Below, one piece after another: positions 47,538 through 55,825 of a stretch of 64,000 nucleotides of DNA. Origin of the DNA: JABDIP01 sp965250245 (lineage in GTDB: Bacteria; Pseudomonadota; Alphaproteobacteria; DSM-16000; Inquilinaceae). Made by a program: the position numbers and the translations under genes. The stretch is from NCBI GenBank assembly GCA_965250245.1, contig OZ252296.1:4092001-4156000 (forward strand). Reading direction: 5' to 3'. The notes beneath the pieces were generated by a model. The model saw only the letters and a program-made list of their open reading frames with translations, did not search any database and was not told the DNA's origin. Every line of letters begins with the position of its first letter. The first letter of the stretch is position 1.

Positions 47538-49448
47538 GTGAGCAGGACGATGGCAGCGAAGATGAGACCAAACGGAGTCGCCGCCGCCTCGGACAACGCC
47601 AAGAAGCGATCCGAGCGGGGCGACGGGCCGGAAGGAAGTACCGGCGATCCATCCGCGGTCCAGGCAGGACTGCCGGAAGAGCGGGAGATTCGCCGCCAAC
47701 AGATGGCGGCCCTGATCCGCCAGACACCGGTCACCTCCACCGTCAGCATGGCCAACTCCCTGGTCACGGCGCTCACCTTCTGGTCGATCGCGCCGCGCCC
47801 GATCCTGATCCTCTGGCTGGTCGTGGTGTGGGCTCTGGCCCTCCTGCATCTCAGCCGCTGGCAGCTGTACCGACGGCAGCCATCGCACGGGCATGTCAGC
47901 CGCCGCGGGCCGCGGCGCGCCACGTTCTGGGCGTTCCTGTCCGGCTGCGTGTGGGCCAGCAGCCTCTCCTTCTTCTGGGGCGCGCCGATCACCTACCAGA
48001 TGGTGTTGATGATCGTGATCGCCGGCATGGCCGCCGGCGCCTCCACCACGCTGGCCGCCATTCCTTCCGCCGCCGCGGCCTTCGTGCTGACCAGCATCAC
48101 GCCGTTCATCGTCTATTTCGCGCTGCAATGGGACGTCGCCTATCTGGCCCTGGCGCTGATGGCGCTGGTGCTGACCATGGCGATGCTGGTCTCCGCCCAT
48201 ATCGTGCACCAGCAGTTCATCGAGAGCGTGCGGACCCGCTTCGCCAACCAGGCCCAGCTTGTCCAGTTCCACGCCGAGCGGGACGACTGGCTGGAGATCT
48301 CCGACACCTCGGAGGCCTTCGCCCTGTTCGACCAGAACGACCGGCTGCTGATGTGGAACGAGAACTACCGCCGCATCCTGTCGCTGCCGGATGGCGAGCT
48401 GTTTCGCGGCGCAAGGCGGGTCGACATCCTGAGGCAATGCGCGCCGCCGGTGGATGTCGCCAACGGCGAGCGGACGCTCGGCGAGTGGATCGAGGCACAG
48501 CTCCAGCTCCATGCCGCGACGCCGGCGACGATCGTGGAGCAGCTTTCCAACGGACGCTCACTGAAGAGCAGCGCCCGCAAGACCGGCCGCGGCCACACCG
48601 CCACCACCCATATCGACATCACCGAGTTGAAGGATCACGAAGCCGCGCTGATCCGCGCCCAGGAGGAGGCGGTGCAGGCCAACGCCGCGAAGTCCGAATT
48701 CCTGGCCAATATGAGCCACGAGCTGCGCACACCGCTGAACGCCATCATCGGCTTCTCCGAGGTGATGATGAACCAGCTCCTGGGCAAGATCGGCACGCCG
48801 CGCTACCTGGAGTATTCCAAGAACATCCACGACAGCGGCCGCCACCTGCTCGACCTGATCAGCGACATCCTCGACCTGTCGCGGGTGGAGGCCGGCAAGA
48901 TGGAACTGTGGCGCCGGCCGGTGAACATGCTGCAGGCCATCGAGTCCAGCTTCCAACTGGTCATGCCCGCCGCCAAGGAGGGCGGGGTGGAGCTGGTGAT
49001 CAAGTCGGATTGCTGCGATCAGTGGCCGCTGCTGTTCGCCGACGAGACCAAGATCAAGCAGATCCTGCTCAACATCCTGTCGAACGCCATCAAGTTCACC
49101 CCGCGGGGCGGCTCGGTCACCGTCCAGTCCGACCGCACCGCCGACGGCGCCTTCGTGGTCTCGGCGACCGATACCGGCATTGGCATCGCGGCCGACGCCC
49201 TGCCGCTGGTGCTGGAGCCGTTCCGCCGGTTGGAACCGGCGCATCGCCGCCGCTACCCCGGCACCGGCCTCGGCCTGCCCCTGGCCAAGGCGCTGGTCGA
49301 GCTGCATGGCGGCACCCTGTCGATCGACAGCACGCCGGATGTGGGCACAACGGTGACCATCACGCTGCCGGCCCTGCTGGCGCTGCGCCGCAAGGCCGCG
49401 GAAGCGGAGTCGGACGCGGAGGCCGCGCGGCAGGCACCGGCCGAATAG
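47538..49448 (+). CDS. Membrane sensor histidine kinase
   Basis: 636-aa kinase. After a charged N-terminus (about 50 aa), six or so hydrophobic segments fill residues 65-225; then a PAS-like domain (EAFALFDQNDRLLMWNENYR), a coiled linker, the HisKA domain with phospho-acceptor H394 (FLANMSHELRTPLNAIIGF), and the ATPase domain with ILSNAIKFTP, DTGIGI and GTGLGLPLAKALVELHG. There is no receiver domain and no adjacent response regulator, so it is an orphan kinase. GTG 47538 and ATG 47550 are both possible starts. Confidence 0.9.
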   Translation: MSRTMAAKMRPNGVAAASDNAKKRSERGDGPEGSTGDPSAVQAGLPEEREIRRQQMAALIRQTPVTSTVSMANSLVTALTFWSIAPRPILILWLVVVWALALLHLSRWQLYRRQPSHGHVSRRGPRRATFWAFLSGCVWASSLSFFWGAPITYQMVLMIVIAGMAAGASTTLAAIPSAAAAFVLTSITPFIVYFALQWDVAYLALALMALVLTMAMLVSAHIVHQQFIESVRTRFANQAQLVQFHAERDDWLEISDTSEAFALFDQNDRLLMWNENYRRILSLPDGELFRGARRVDILRQCAPPVDVANGERTLGEWIEAQLQLHAATPATIVEQLSNGRSLKSSARKTGRGHTATTHIDITELKDHEAALIRAQEEAVQANAAKSEFLANMSHELRTPLNAIIGFSEVMMNQLLGKIGTPRYLEYSKNIHDSGRHLLDLISDILDLSRVEAGKMELWRRPVNMLQAIESSFQLVMPAAKEGGVELVIKSDCCDQWPLLFADETKIKQILLNILSNAIKFTPRGGSVTVQSDRTADGAFVVSATDTGIGIAADALPLVLEPFRRLEPAHRRRYPGTGLGLPLAKALVELHGGTLSIDSTPDVGTTVTITLPALLALRRKAAEAESDAEAARQAPAE

Positions 49449-49550
49449 GCCGCCATCCCCCAAGACATCCAGTAACATTGATGACAGGGGGCGGCGCCGC
49501 CAAGATGAGCCCGCTCGCCGGCGTGGCGAGCGCCCAGAGGGAGGGACGCC

Positions 49551-49838
49551 TTGGTCGCCTATATGCTCGTCACCGTCGACGTGACCGATCCGGATCAGTA
49601 CCGGCACTACACCGACCGCTCGCCGGCGGCGATCGCCCGGTTCGGCGGCCGGTTCCTGGCCCGCGGCGGGCGCACCGTGACGCTGGAGGGAGAGGCCGAG
49701 ACGCGGCGGGTCGTGGTGGTCGAGTTCCCGAGCCTCGGGCAGGCCGAGGCCTGCTACAACTCGCCGGAATACCAGGACGCGAAATCCTACCGCGAGGGTG
49801 CCGCGACGGCGCAGTTCGTCGTCGTCGAGGGCGTCTAG
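49551..49838 (+). CDS. DUF1330 family protein
   Basis: 95-aa cytoplasmic protein of the ferredoxin-like dimeric alpha-beta-barrel type. It reads MVAYMLVTVDVTDPDQYRHY, then FGGRFLARGGRTVTLEGE and ending with ACYNSPEYQDAKSYREGAA, all typical of DUF1330. The start is TTG 49551 with GGAGGGACG upstream; the first residues match the family N-terminus, whereas ATG 49563 would cut it. Function not known; some relatives act on small aromatic or phenolic compounds. Confidence 0.87.
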   Translation: MVAYMLVTVDVTDPDQYRHYTDRSPAAIARFGGRFLARGGRTVTLEGEAETRRVVVVEFPSLGQAEACYNSPEYQDAKSYREGAATAQFVVVEGV

Positions 49839-49853
49839 GGCACCCGACCGCGC

Positions 49854-50180
49854 CTATTCCTGAACCGATTCCAGGTAGGCCAGCAGGTTATCGATCTCTT
49901 CCGGCGTGAAGACGAATTCCGTCGTCCGGGCGTCGCCGCGGTGGCCCATCACCAGGCCCTCCGCCAAGGCCTCGGCCATGTGCTCGACCGGCCATTTGCG
50001 CGCCAGCTCGCTAAATGCGGGCGCATCGGCGACCGGGCTCGGTCCGGCCGCGATCGCATGGCACCGGGCACAGAGCCGCTCGGCCAGCGCCGCGCCGCTG
50101 CTCACGTCGCCGCCCGCCGTCGCCGTGCAGGCCGCCGTCAACGTCACAACGACACAAATACCAATCCACAGGCGCGCCAT
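49854..50180 (-). CDS. Class I cytochrome c
   Basis: 108-aa exported c-type cytochrome. A hydrophobic leader (WIGICVVVTLTAAC) precedes the heme-binding motif C37-A-R-C40-H41 (LCARCHAI); a distal Met candidate is in LVMGHRGDARTTEF. A Cys at 18 could be a lipid anchor, but the lipobox is poor. ATG 50180 has AGGGC upstream. It stands about 500 bp from xoxF on the other strand, so a role in alcohol-dehydrogenase electron transfer is possible but not shown. Confidence 0.85.
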   Translation of the reverse strand: MARLWIGICVVVTLTAACTATAGGDVSSGAALAERLCARCHAIAAGPSPVADAPAFSELARKWPVEHMAEALAEGLVMGHRGDARTTEFVFTPEEIDNLLAYLESVQE

Positions 50181-50262
50181 GGGATGCCCTTCTGCTCTGC
50201 CGCGGCAACGCCATAGCGTCACGGCATCCACGGTTTTGCAAGTCAGTAAAGGACGGTGGAGA

Positions 50263-50457
50263 TCAGCTACGCGGCGCCCCGCAGGTCCAGCGCCGGACTT
50301 CCCAGTCGGGGTGCTCGATCTGCCAGCGCACGGCGGTCAGCTGGCCCTGGACGAGGCATTCGCGCAGGCTGCCATAGATCGACTCGAAGGCCGGCTGCCG
50401 GACGCTGCACTCCTGCGGGTTGAGCAGGCTGCAGACGATCAGAACAAGTTCGACCAT
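50263..50457 (-). CDS. Small conserved Cys-containing protein
   Basis: 64-aa protein with four cysteines in the order LVLIVCSLLNPQECS, SLRECLVQGQ, RRWTCG and Trp-rich ending (PDWEVRRWTCGAPRS). The pattern hydrophobic N-term, CxLxxPxxC, C, W-x-x-x-R-W-x-C resembles a set of small alphaproteobacterial proteins of unknown role. ATG 50457 has CGGAG upstream. It may be membrane-anchored or exported by its first 12 residues; no clear signal peptide cleavage site. Confidence 0.6.
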   Translation of the reverse strand: MVELVLIVCSLLNPQECSVRQPAFESIYGSLRECLVQGQLTAVRWQIEHPDWEVRRWTCGAPRS

Positions 50458-50621
50458 CGACTCGACAACTCCGGTCTACCGAATCGTCGCCGGCCCCGTC
50501 ACGACCTGCTCCCTTTCTGCGCAACCCTGCACAGCGATTGGGCAAATCGTTTCAATACGTTTGCCGACGAACGAATTTATGGTTAATCTCGTAACGTACT
50601 GCAATGCGCTGCGCAAGAAAT

Positions 50622-50643
50622 GAACGCCCGAACAGAGGCGTTC
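50622..50643. promoter_or_regulatory. Leader hairpin upstream of xoxF
   Basis: GAACGCC / GGCGTTC, 7-bp perfect arms with an 8-base loop, 65-86 bp upstream of xoxF in the 250-bp gap. It could be part of the mRNA leader. The xoxF ribosome site GGGAGGG is clear just before ATG 50708. Confidence 0.4.
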
Positions 50644-50707
50644 TTGGCGTGCTGCACAATAAAACTGACCCGCACATTGCACCGCCTGGTAGTAGGGAGG
50701 GTCTTTC

Positions 50708-52516
50708 ATGAACTCAGTCAGAGTTGTACTACTTGCAGCAGCCGCGACGGCGCTCGCCGGCGTGGCCAGCGCCAATGACGGCGTGCTGGAGGCCAGCGCC
50801 GATTCGTCCAATTGGGCGATGCAGCTTGGCAACTACGAGGGTCAGCGCTACAGCGCCCTCGATCAGATCAATGCCGGCAACGTCGGCGATCTGCAGGTGA
50901 AGTGGACCTTCTCCACCGGCGTCCTGCGCGGCCATGAGGGCGGCCCGATCGTGATCGGCGACGTGATGTATATTCACACGCCGTTCCCGAACATCGTCTA
51001 CGCGCTCGATCTGAACGACGACGGCCGGATCATCTGGAGCTATGAGCCCAAGCAGGATCCGTCCGTGATCCCGATCATGTGCTGCGACACCGTCAATCGC
51101 GGAGTCGCCGTGGCCGACGGCAAGGTGTTCCTGGCCCAGGCGGACAACACCCTGGTGGCGCTGGACGCCGCGACGGGCGAGCCGCTGTGGAGCGTCAGCA
51201 ATGGCGACCACACTCGCGGCGAGACCCTGACGGCGGCCCCCGTCGTGGTGCGCGACAAGGTCTTTGTCGGCATCTCCGGCGGTGAATTCGGCGTCCGCGG
51301 CAGCCTGACGGCCTACAACACCGAGGACGGCTCGCTGGTCTGGCGCGCCTATTCGACCGGGCCGGACAGCGAGGTGATGCTCGATCCGGCGACCACGCTG
51401 ATGATGGGCGAGCCGATCGGCCAGGCCGATCTCGGCATCTCCACCTGGAACGGCGATGAGTGGAAGATCGGCGGGGGCACCACCTGGGGCTGGTACACCT
51501 ACGACCCCGACCTCGACCTGATCTACTACGGCACCGGCAACCCGGGCACGTGGAACCCAGCACAGCGCGCGCTGAACGGTGAGCGGGTCGACAACAAGTG
51601 GTCGATGACCATCTTCGCCCGCGACCCGGACACCGGCATGGCGAAGTGGGTCTACCAGAAGACCCCGTTCGACGAATGGGACTTCGACGGCGTCAACGAG
51701 AACATCCTCGCCGACATCGAGATCGGCGGCGAGATGCGCAAGGTCCTGGTGAACTTCGACCGCAACGGCTTCGGCTACACGCTCGACCGCGAGACCGGCG
51801 AGCTGCTGGTCGCCGAGAAGTTCGACCCGCAGGTCAATTGGGCCAGCCATGTCGACATGGACACCGGTCGCCCGGTGGTGCTGGATGAGTACAGCACCTT
51901 CGTGCAGGGCGAAGACGTCAACACCACCGGCGTCTGCCCGGCGGCGCTCGGCAGCAAGGATCAGCAGCCGGCATCGTTCTCGCCGGACACCGGGCTGTTC
52001 TATGTGCCGACGAACCATATCTGCATGGATTACGAGCCCTTCGCGGTCTCGTATTCGTCCGGTCAGCCCTATGTCGGCGCCACCCTGTCGATGTTCCCGG
52101 CCCCGAATTCCCACGGCGGCATGGGCAACTTCATCGCCTGGGACGCGGCGACCGGTGAGATCGTCTGGTCGAAGCCCGAGCCCTTCGCGGTCTGGAGCGG
52201 CGCCCTGACGACGGCCGGCGGCGTCGGATTCTACGGCACGCTGGAAGGCTATGTGGTTGGTGTGAGCCTCGACGATGGCGAGGAGCTGTATCGCTTCAAG
52301 ACGCCGTCGGGGATCATCGGCAACATCAACACCTATGAGCACAACGGCAATCAGTATGTGGCCGTGCTCTCCGGTGTTGGCGGCTGGGCCGGGATCGGCC
52401 TGGCGGCCGGCCTGACCGGCGACACCGACGGCCTCGGTGCGGTCGGCGCCCACAAGGCGCTGGGCGACTACACGCGGCTTGGCGGTGTCCTGACGGTCTT
52501 CGGCCTGCCGAACTGA
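50708..52516 (+). CDS. xoxF: PQQ-dependent alcohol dehydrogenase, lanthanide type (XoxF)
   Basis: 602-aa periplasmic quinoprotein that oxidises methanol or other short alcohols to aldehydes. Signal peptide about 22 aa (VVLLAAAATALAGVASA). Eight-bladed propeller with the vicinal disulfide C125-C126 (PIMCCDTVNRG), metal ligands E193 (ISGGEFGVRG) and N278 (YYGTGNPGTWN), catalytic base D325 and the extra Asp D327 in DEWDFDGVNE. MxaF has Ala at the latter position, whereas lanthanide enzymes have Asp, so a lanthanide cofactor is predicted. First gene of the xoxF-xoxG-xoxJ-CxxxCW operon; strong ribosome site GGGAGGG. Which alcohol is used is not fixed. Confidence 0.93.
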   Translation: MNSVRVVLLAAAATALAGVASANDGVLEASADSSNWAMQLGNYEGQRYSALDQINAGNVGDLQVKWTFSTGVLRGHEGGPIVIGDVMYIHTPFPNIVYALDLNDDGRIIWSYEPKQDPSVIPIMCCDTVNRGVAVADGKVFLAQADNTLVALDAATGEPLWSVSNGDHTRGETLTAAPVVVRDKVFVGISGGEFGVRGSLTAYNTEDGSLVWRAYSTGPDSEVMLDPATTLMMGEPIGQADLGISTWNGDEWKIGGGTTWGWYTYDPDLDLIYYGTGNPGTWNPAQRALNGERVDNKWSMTIFARDPDTGMAKWVYQKTPFDEWDFDGVNENILADIEIGGEMRKVLVNFDRNGFGYTLDRETGELLVAEKFDPQVNWASHVDMDTGRPVVLDEYSTFVQGEDVNTTGVCPAALGSKDQQPASFSPDTGLFYVPTNHICMDYEPFAVSYSSGQPYVGATLSMFPAPNSHGGMGNFIAWDAATGEIVWSKPEPFAVWSGALTTAGGVGFYGTLEGYVVGVSLDDGEELYRFKTPSGIIGNINTYEHNGNQYVAVLSGVGGWAGIGLAAGLTGDTDGLGAVGAHKALGDYTRLGGVLTVFGLPN

Positions 52517-52542
52517 TCGCCGAACACGGCACGCGTGGCTTG

Positions 52543-52576
52543 GGGCCCGGCTTCCCGTCCAACGGAAGCCGGGCCC
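52543..52576 (+). promoter_or_regulatory. Intercistronic hairpin after xoxF
   Basis: 13-bp perfect arms GGGCCCGGCTTCC / GGAAGCCGGGCCC around an 8-base loop, 27 bp after the xoxF stop, ahead of xoxG. No long T-run follows. It likely sets a high ratio of XoxF to downstream proteins. Confidence 0.65.
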
Positions 52577-52707
52577 TTGGCCTGTTCCGCGGGTAGCGGA
52601 GCGCCGCACACAGGACTTCATACTCGGGATCCAACGATCACACGCGACCGGACTGCCGCGTACGCCTCCGCGGCCGCCGCACCCGCGACAGGAAGCACGA
52701 GGAAAAG

Positions 52708-53190
52708 GTGGCTGGCATGATGACGAAGAGAGGAACGCTGTTTGGAATTGCCGTGGCCGCGGCCCTGGGCGCCGGCATGACATCGCCCCAGGCGCAGGAC
52801 ATCATGGAGAAGGCGCCGAACGACCTCACCGCGCCGGTCGATCCGCTCGACAACCCGTATCACGTCGCCGCAGACGGCAAGGTCGATCGCGGCACGTACA
52901 ACGGATACCGCCGGTATCACGCATCCTGCCATGTCTGCCATGGCCCTGACGGGCTGGGCTCGTCCTTCGCTCCGGCGTTGGTCGACTCGATGAAGCAGCT
53001 CGACTATGGCGCATTCGCCGAAGTCGTCGTGAACGGCCGTCAGCGTGAGGGCGCGACCGGCAACAGCGTCATGCCGTCCTTCGCATTCGATCCGAACGTC
53101 ATGGAGTACATGAACGACATCTACGGCTATCTGCGCGCACGGACCGACGGCGTCCTCGACCGCGGCCGCCCGCAGCGGATGGCCAACTGA
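52708..53190 (+). CDS. xoxG: Cytochrome c electron acceptor of XoxF (XoxG-like)
   Basis: 160-aa exported c-type cytochrome. Signal peptide ends near PQAQ-DI; a single heme site C74-H-V-C77-H78 (ASCHVCHGPDGLG) follows and a Met ligand candidate lies in SVMPSFAFDP. Length and position next to xoxF match XoxG/cytochrome cL. GTG 52708 has GAGG five bases upstream; ATG 52717 is an alternative. It takes electrons from PQQ of XoxF in the periplasm and passes them to the terminal oxidase chain. Confidence 0.9.
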   Translation: MAGMMTKRGTLFGIAVAAALGAGMTSPQAQDIMEKAPNDLTAPVDPLDNPYHVAADGKVDRGTYNGYRRYHASCHVCHGPDGLGSSFAPALVDSMKQLDYGAFAEVVVNGRQREGATGNSVMPSFAFDPNVMEYMNDIYGYLRARTDGVLDRGRPQRMAN

Positions 53191-53233
53191 CCGCTCACCC
53201 AGGAGAGCGGGGAGCCAGAACAGGATTACGACC

Positions 53234-54091
53234 ATGAAGGACCGTACGCGTACGCCAAGATGGCGTCTTTATCAAACGATCACCGCCGCTGTATGCCTGT
53301 GTGCGGCCTGGGCACTGCCGGCGCAGGCGCAGGAGGTCACCGCGCGCACCGAGCTCAGGGTGTGCGCCGATCCGAGCCTGCCGCCGTTCTCGACCGAGGC
53401 GCTGGACGGCTTCGAGAACAAGCTGGCCGACATGATCGGAGAGGAGCTGGGGATTCCGGTGGTCTATACCTGGTGGCCGCAGACCATCGGGTTCGTGCGC
53501 AACACGCTGATGGCCCGGCGCTGCGATATCGTCATGGGCACCGCCTCGGGCGAGGAGCTGATGCAGAACACCAATGCGTACTACCGCTCGGTGTACGCGT
53601 TGGTGTACCCGTCAGACTCGGGCATACAGGCCACCACCCTGGCGGACCCGGCCCTGTTCGGCAAGCGCATCGGGATCATCGCCCGTACGCCGCCGGCCAA
53701 CCTGCTGTCCTTCTACGGCCTCAGCAACATCGAGCCCTACCAGCTCAACGTCGACACCCGCGCCGACCAGCCGGCCCGCCGGGCGATCGAGGATGTCGCG
53801 TCGGGCAAGACCGATCTGGCCGTCGTCTGGGGGCCGATTGCCGGCTACTACGCGGCCCTCCAGGACCGCCCGATGACCGTCGTGCCGCTGGTCGACGAGC
53901 CTGGTCCGGCGCGCATGGAATTCCGCATCACCATGGGCATCCGTGGCGACGAGCCGGACTGGCGCCATTGGCTGAACCGCTTCATCCGTGAGAACCAGGA
54001 CGAGATCAACCGGCTGCTGGCCAGCTACCACGTCCCGCTGGTCGACATGACCGGCAAACTGATCACGGTCGATGCGGAGGCGGCCAATTGA
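53234..54091 (+). CDS. xoxJ: XoxJ/MxaJ-type periplasmic binding protein
   Basis: 285-aa exported protein of the family-3 solute-binding fold, the type named quinoprotein-dehydrogenase-associated binding protein. Signal peptide to QAQ-EV; then LRVCADPSLPPFSTEALDGF, MIGEELGIPVVYTWWPQT and YYRSVYALVYPSD as in XoxJ. There is no ABC transporter next to it; XoxJ is thought to help activate or mature the dehydrogenase. Lies 43 bp after xoxG; its stop overlaps the next start. Confidence 0.9.
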   Translation: MKDRTRTPRWRLYQTITAAVCLCAAWALPAQAQEVTARTELRVCADPSLPPFSTEALDGFENKLADMIGEELGIPVVYTWWPQTIGFVRNTLMARRCDIVMGTASGEELMQNTNAYYRSVYALVYPSDSGIQATTLADPALFGKRIGIIARTPPANLLSFYGLSNIEPYQLNVDTRADQPARRAIEDVASGKTDLAVVWGPIAGYYAALQDRPMTVVPLVDEPGPARMEFRITMGIRGDEPDWRHWLNRFIRENQDEINRLLASYHVPLVDMTGKLITVDAEAAN

Positions 54092-54660
54092 CGGCCATCC
54101 GGTCGATATCCGCTGCCTGGTGGACGGCCGTCCTGGCCCTGTCGCTGCTCGCCACGGGGCCGGCCCTGGCGCAGACGGTGCCGGCGCCCGACGGCTACCG
54201 CATGTCCGACTACCGCGCGCCGGTGCCGGACTCGGTCCCCGGCGCAATCACCATCGACACGGAGAAGCTCCAGGCGCTGATCGCCGAGGGCGACACGGTG
54301 CTGATCGACGTCCTGCCGCGCCCGCCGCGGCCGGCCGGGCTGTCCAAGGGCACAATCTGGACGCCGCGGCCGCGACAGAGCATTCCGGGCGCGGTCTGGC
54401 TGCCCAATGTCGGCTTCGGCGCGCTGTCCGACGACATGCACGCCTATTTCTCCGGCCATCTGGAGCGCCTGGCGGCCGAGATGCCATCCGCCAGGCTGGT
54501 GATGTTCTGCGAGCCGAATTGCTGGATGTCGTGGAACGCCGCCAAGCGGGCCGCCGAATGGGGCTATGAGCGCATCTATTGGTATCCCGACGGGACAGAG
54601 GGCTGGCAGGCGGCGGGAATGCCGCTGGAGAGCGTCGAGCCGGCACCGCCGGTGAAATGA
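54088..54660 (+). CDS. Quinoprotein-associated rhodanese-like protein with CxxxCW motif
   Basis: 190-aa exported protein: signal peptide (WTAVLALSLLATGPALA) and a rhodanese-like domain. The motif C141-E-P-N-C145-W146 (MFCEPNCWMSWNAAKRA) marks the PQQ-dependent-catabolism-associated CxxCW family; the Cys at the rhodanese active-site position is the first of the pair. The start is TTG 54088, overlapping the xoxJ stop by four bases. Role unproven; a thiol or persulfide function in the periplasm near XoxF is plausible. Confidence 0.88.
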   Translation: MTAIRSISAAWWTAVLALSLLATGPALAQTVPAPDGYRMSDYRAPVPDSVPGAITIDTEKLQALIAEGDTVLIDVLPRPPRPAGLSKGTIWTPRPRQSIPGAVWLPNVGFGALSDDMHAYFSGHLERLAAEMPSARLVMFCEPNCWMSWNAAKRAAEWGYERIYWYPDGTEGWQAAGMPLESVEPAPPVK

Positions 54661-54683
54661 TCGGCGCGGGCTGCCGGCGGCCG

Positions 54684-55310
54684 TCAGCCGAGATGCGCCA
54701 TGATCGCGCGGGACAAGGCGCCCAGGCGCTCCTCCAGCAGCACCGGCTGCTCGCACAGCGGGCGCAGGGCGCGGCGGCGGTCGGCGAAGATGCGTCGGTT
54801 GATCTCGATGCTCCCGGTCAGGTCCTCGATCCGCTCGGCATTCGCCGCCGGGTCCTGCTGCAACACCTCAAGCTCCGCGACCTCGGCCGACAGCGAATCG
54901 ACCATGCCGCGCTGGGACCGCATGTAGCGCTTGATCGCGGTGATGGCATCGGTCCGCGACTCGTTGATGCGCTGGAAGATGCCGGCGAACAGCAGCGTCA
55001 GCCGATGCTCCTGTCCCGGCTCCACGCCCTGCGCGAACGCCTTGGCCTGATCGACCGCATCCTCGATCGGCGTGCGCCGCGACGTCACCGCATTGACGAG
55101 GCCGGCCACGTCCCGGTCGTCGGCCCATTGCCCGCCGATATCGTCGATCGGCGGGCCGGCCCAGATCTGCCCGGCGGCCAGCGTCGGAACGAGCCTCTGG
55201 ATGCAGGGCCAATCGGGATCCTGATGCGGCTGCGCCGAGGCAGCGCTGGCCGAGATCATCAGAAGAACCGCGGCAAACCCCGCCGCCCAACCCGGCCGCG
55301 ATGGCTTCAC
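54684..55310 (-). CDS. Unrecognised secreted helical protein in the XoxF island
   Basis: 208-aa exported protein: signal peptide (KPSRPGWAAGFAAVLLMISA, cut after ASAQ), then a mature part that is almost entirely helical, with two Cys (DWPCIQRLV and LRPLCEQPVL) probably linked. Blocks are LAAGQIWAGPPIDD, HRLTLLFAGIFQRINESR and IKRYMRSQRG. I cannot name a family. GTG 55310 has AAGGCG upstream. It is convergent with the CxxxCW gene and head-to-head with the DUF2380 gene, about 9 bp apart, so the two promoters overlap each other's coding regions. Its location implies a link to alcohol oxidation. Confidence 0.7.
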   Translation of the reverse strand: MKPSRPGWAAGFAAVLLMISASAASAQPHQDPDWPCIQRLVPTLAAGQIWAGPPIDDIGGQWADDRDVAGLVNAVTSRRTPIEDAVDQAKAFAQGVEPGQEHRLTLLFAGIFQRINESRTDAITAIKRYMRSQRGMVDSLSAEVAELEVLQQDPAANAERIEDLTGSIEINRRIFADRRRALRPLCEQPVLLEERLGALSRAIMAHLG

Positions 55311-55319
55311 GGCATCGCC

Positions 55320-55787
55320 TTGGCCGCGATTGGCCTGATGATCGCCGGTGCTTTTGAAGCGGCCGCTGCCGAGCGCACCGCGGTGTTCGACGTGGAGATC
55401 TACGACACCAGCGGCGAAGGCGCGCAGCCGGACCTGGCGGAGCGCCTGGCCCGCATCAGCGATGAGCTGCGCCAGGGTCTTGCCGCCTCGCCCGACCATG
55501 AGATCGTCGACCTGACGCCGGCCAGCGACCGCATCACGGCACTGGGCAACCGCTATGGCTGCAACGGCTGCGAGGCCGGGATCGCCCGCGAATTCGGCGC
55601 CGACGCCTACGTGACGGCGCTGATCCACAAGATCAGCACGCTGATCCTGACCATCCAGATCACCGTGCACGATGCCGAGACCGGTGCCGTCACCGCGGTC
55701 GGCACCGCCGATATCCGCGGCGACAACGACCGGGCCTGGTCCCATGGCGTGCGCTGGCTGCTGCGCAACCGCATCCTGGCCGACTGA
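55320..55787 (+). CDS. DUF2380-type exported protein
   Basis: About 150-156 aa. After a hydrophobic segment (LAAIGLMIAGAFEAAAA) come AVFDVEIYDTSGEG, LAERLARISDELRQGLAAS and a Cys pair RYGCNGCEAGIAREFGADAY, then a beta-rich end with WSHGVRWLLRNRIL, a set I associate with DUF2380 proteins. The start is unclear: TTG 55320 or ATG 55338; neither has a ribosome site, and the usual basic N-terminus is lacking, so the 5' end may be mis-set. Found in the XoxF island, role unknown. Confidence 0.65.
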   Translation: MAAIGLMIAGAFEAAAAERTAVFDVEIYDTSGEGAQPDLAERLARISDELRQGLAASPDHEIVDLTPASDRITALGNRYGCNGCEAGIAREFGADAYVTALIHKISTLILTIQITVHDAETGAVTAVGTADIRGDNDRAWSHGVRWLLRNRILAD

Positions 55788-55825
55788 CGCCGGCCGGATG
55801 CGGCCCGCGACCCTTTCCGGTCGCA

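Noticed and set aside
50729..52783. 684-codon minus-strand frame
   Set aside because: Antisense to xoxF; composition is that of a shadow frame.
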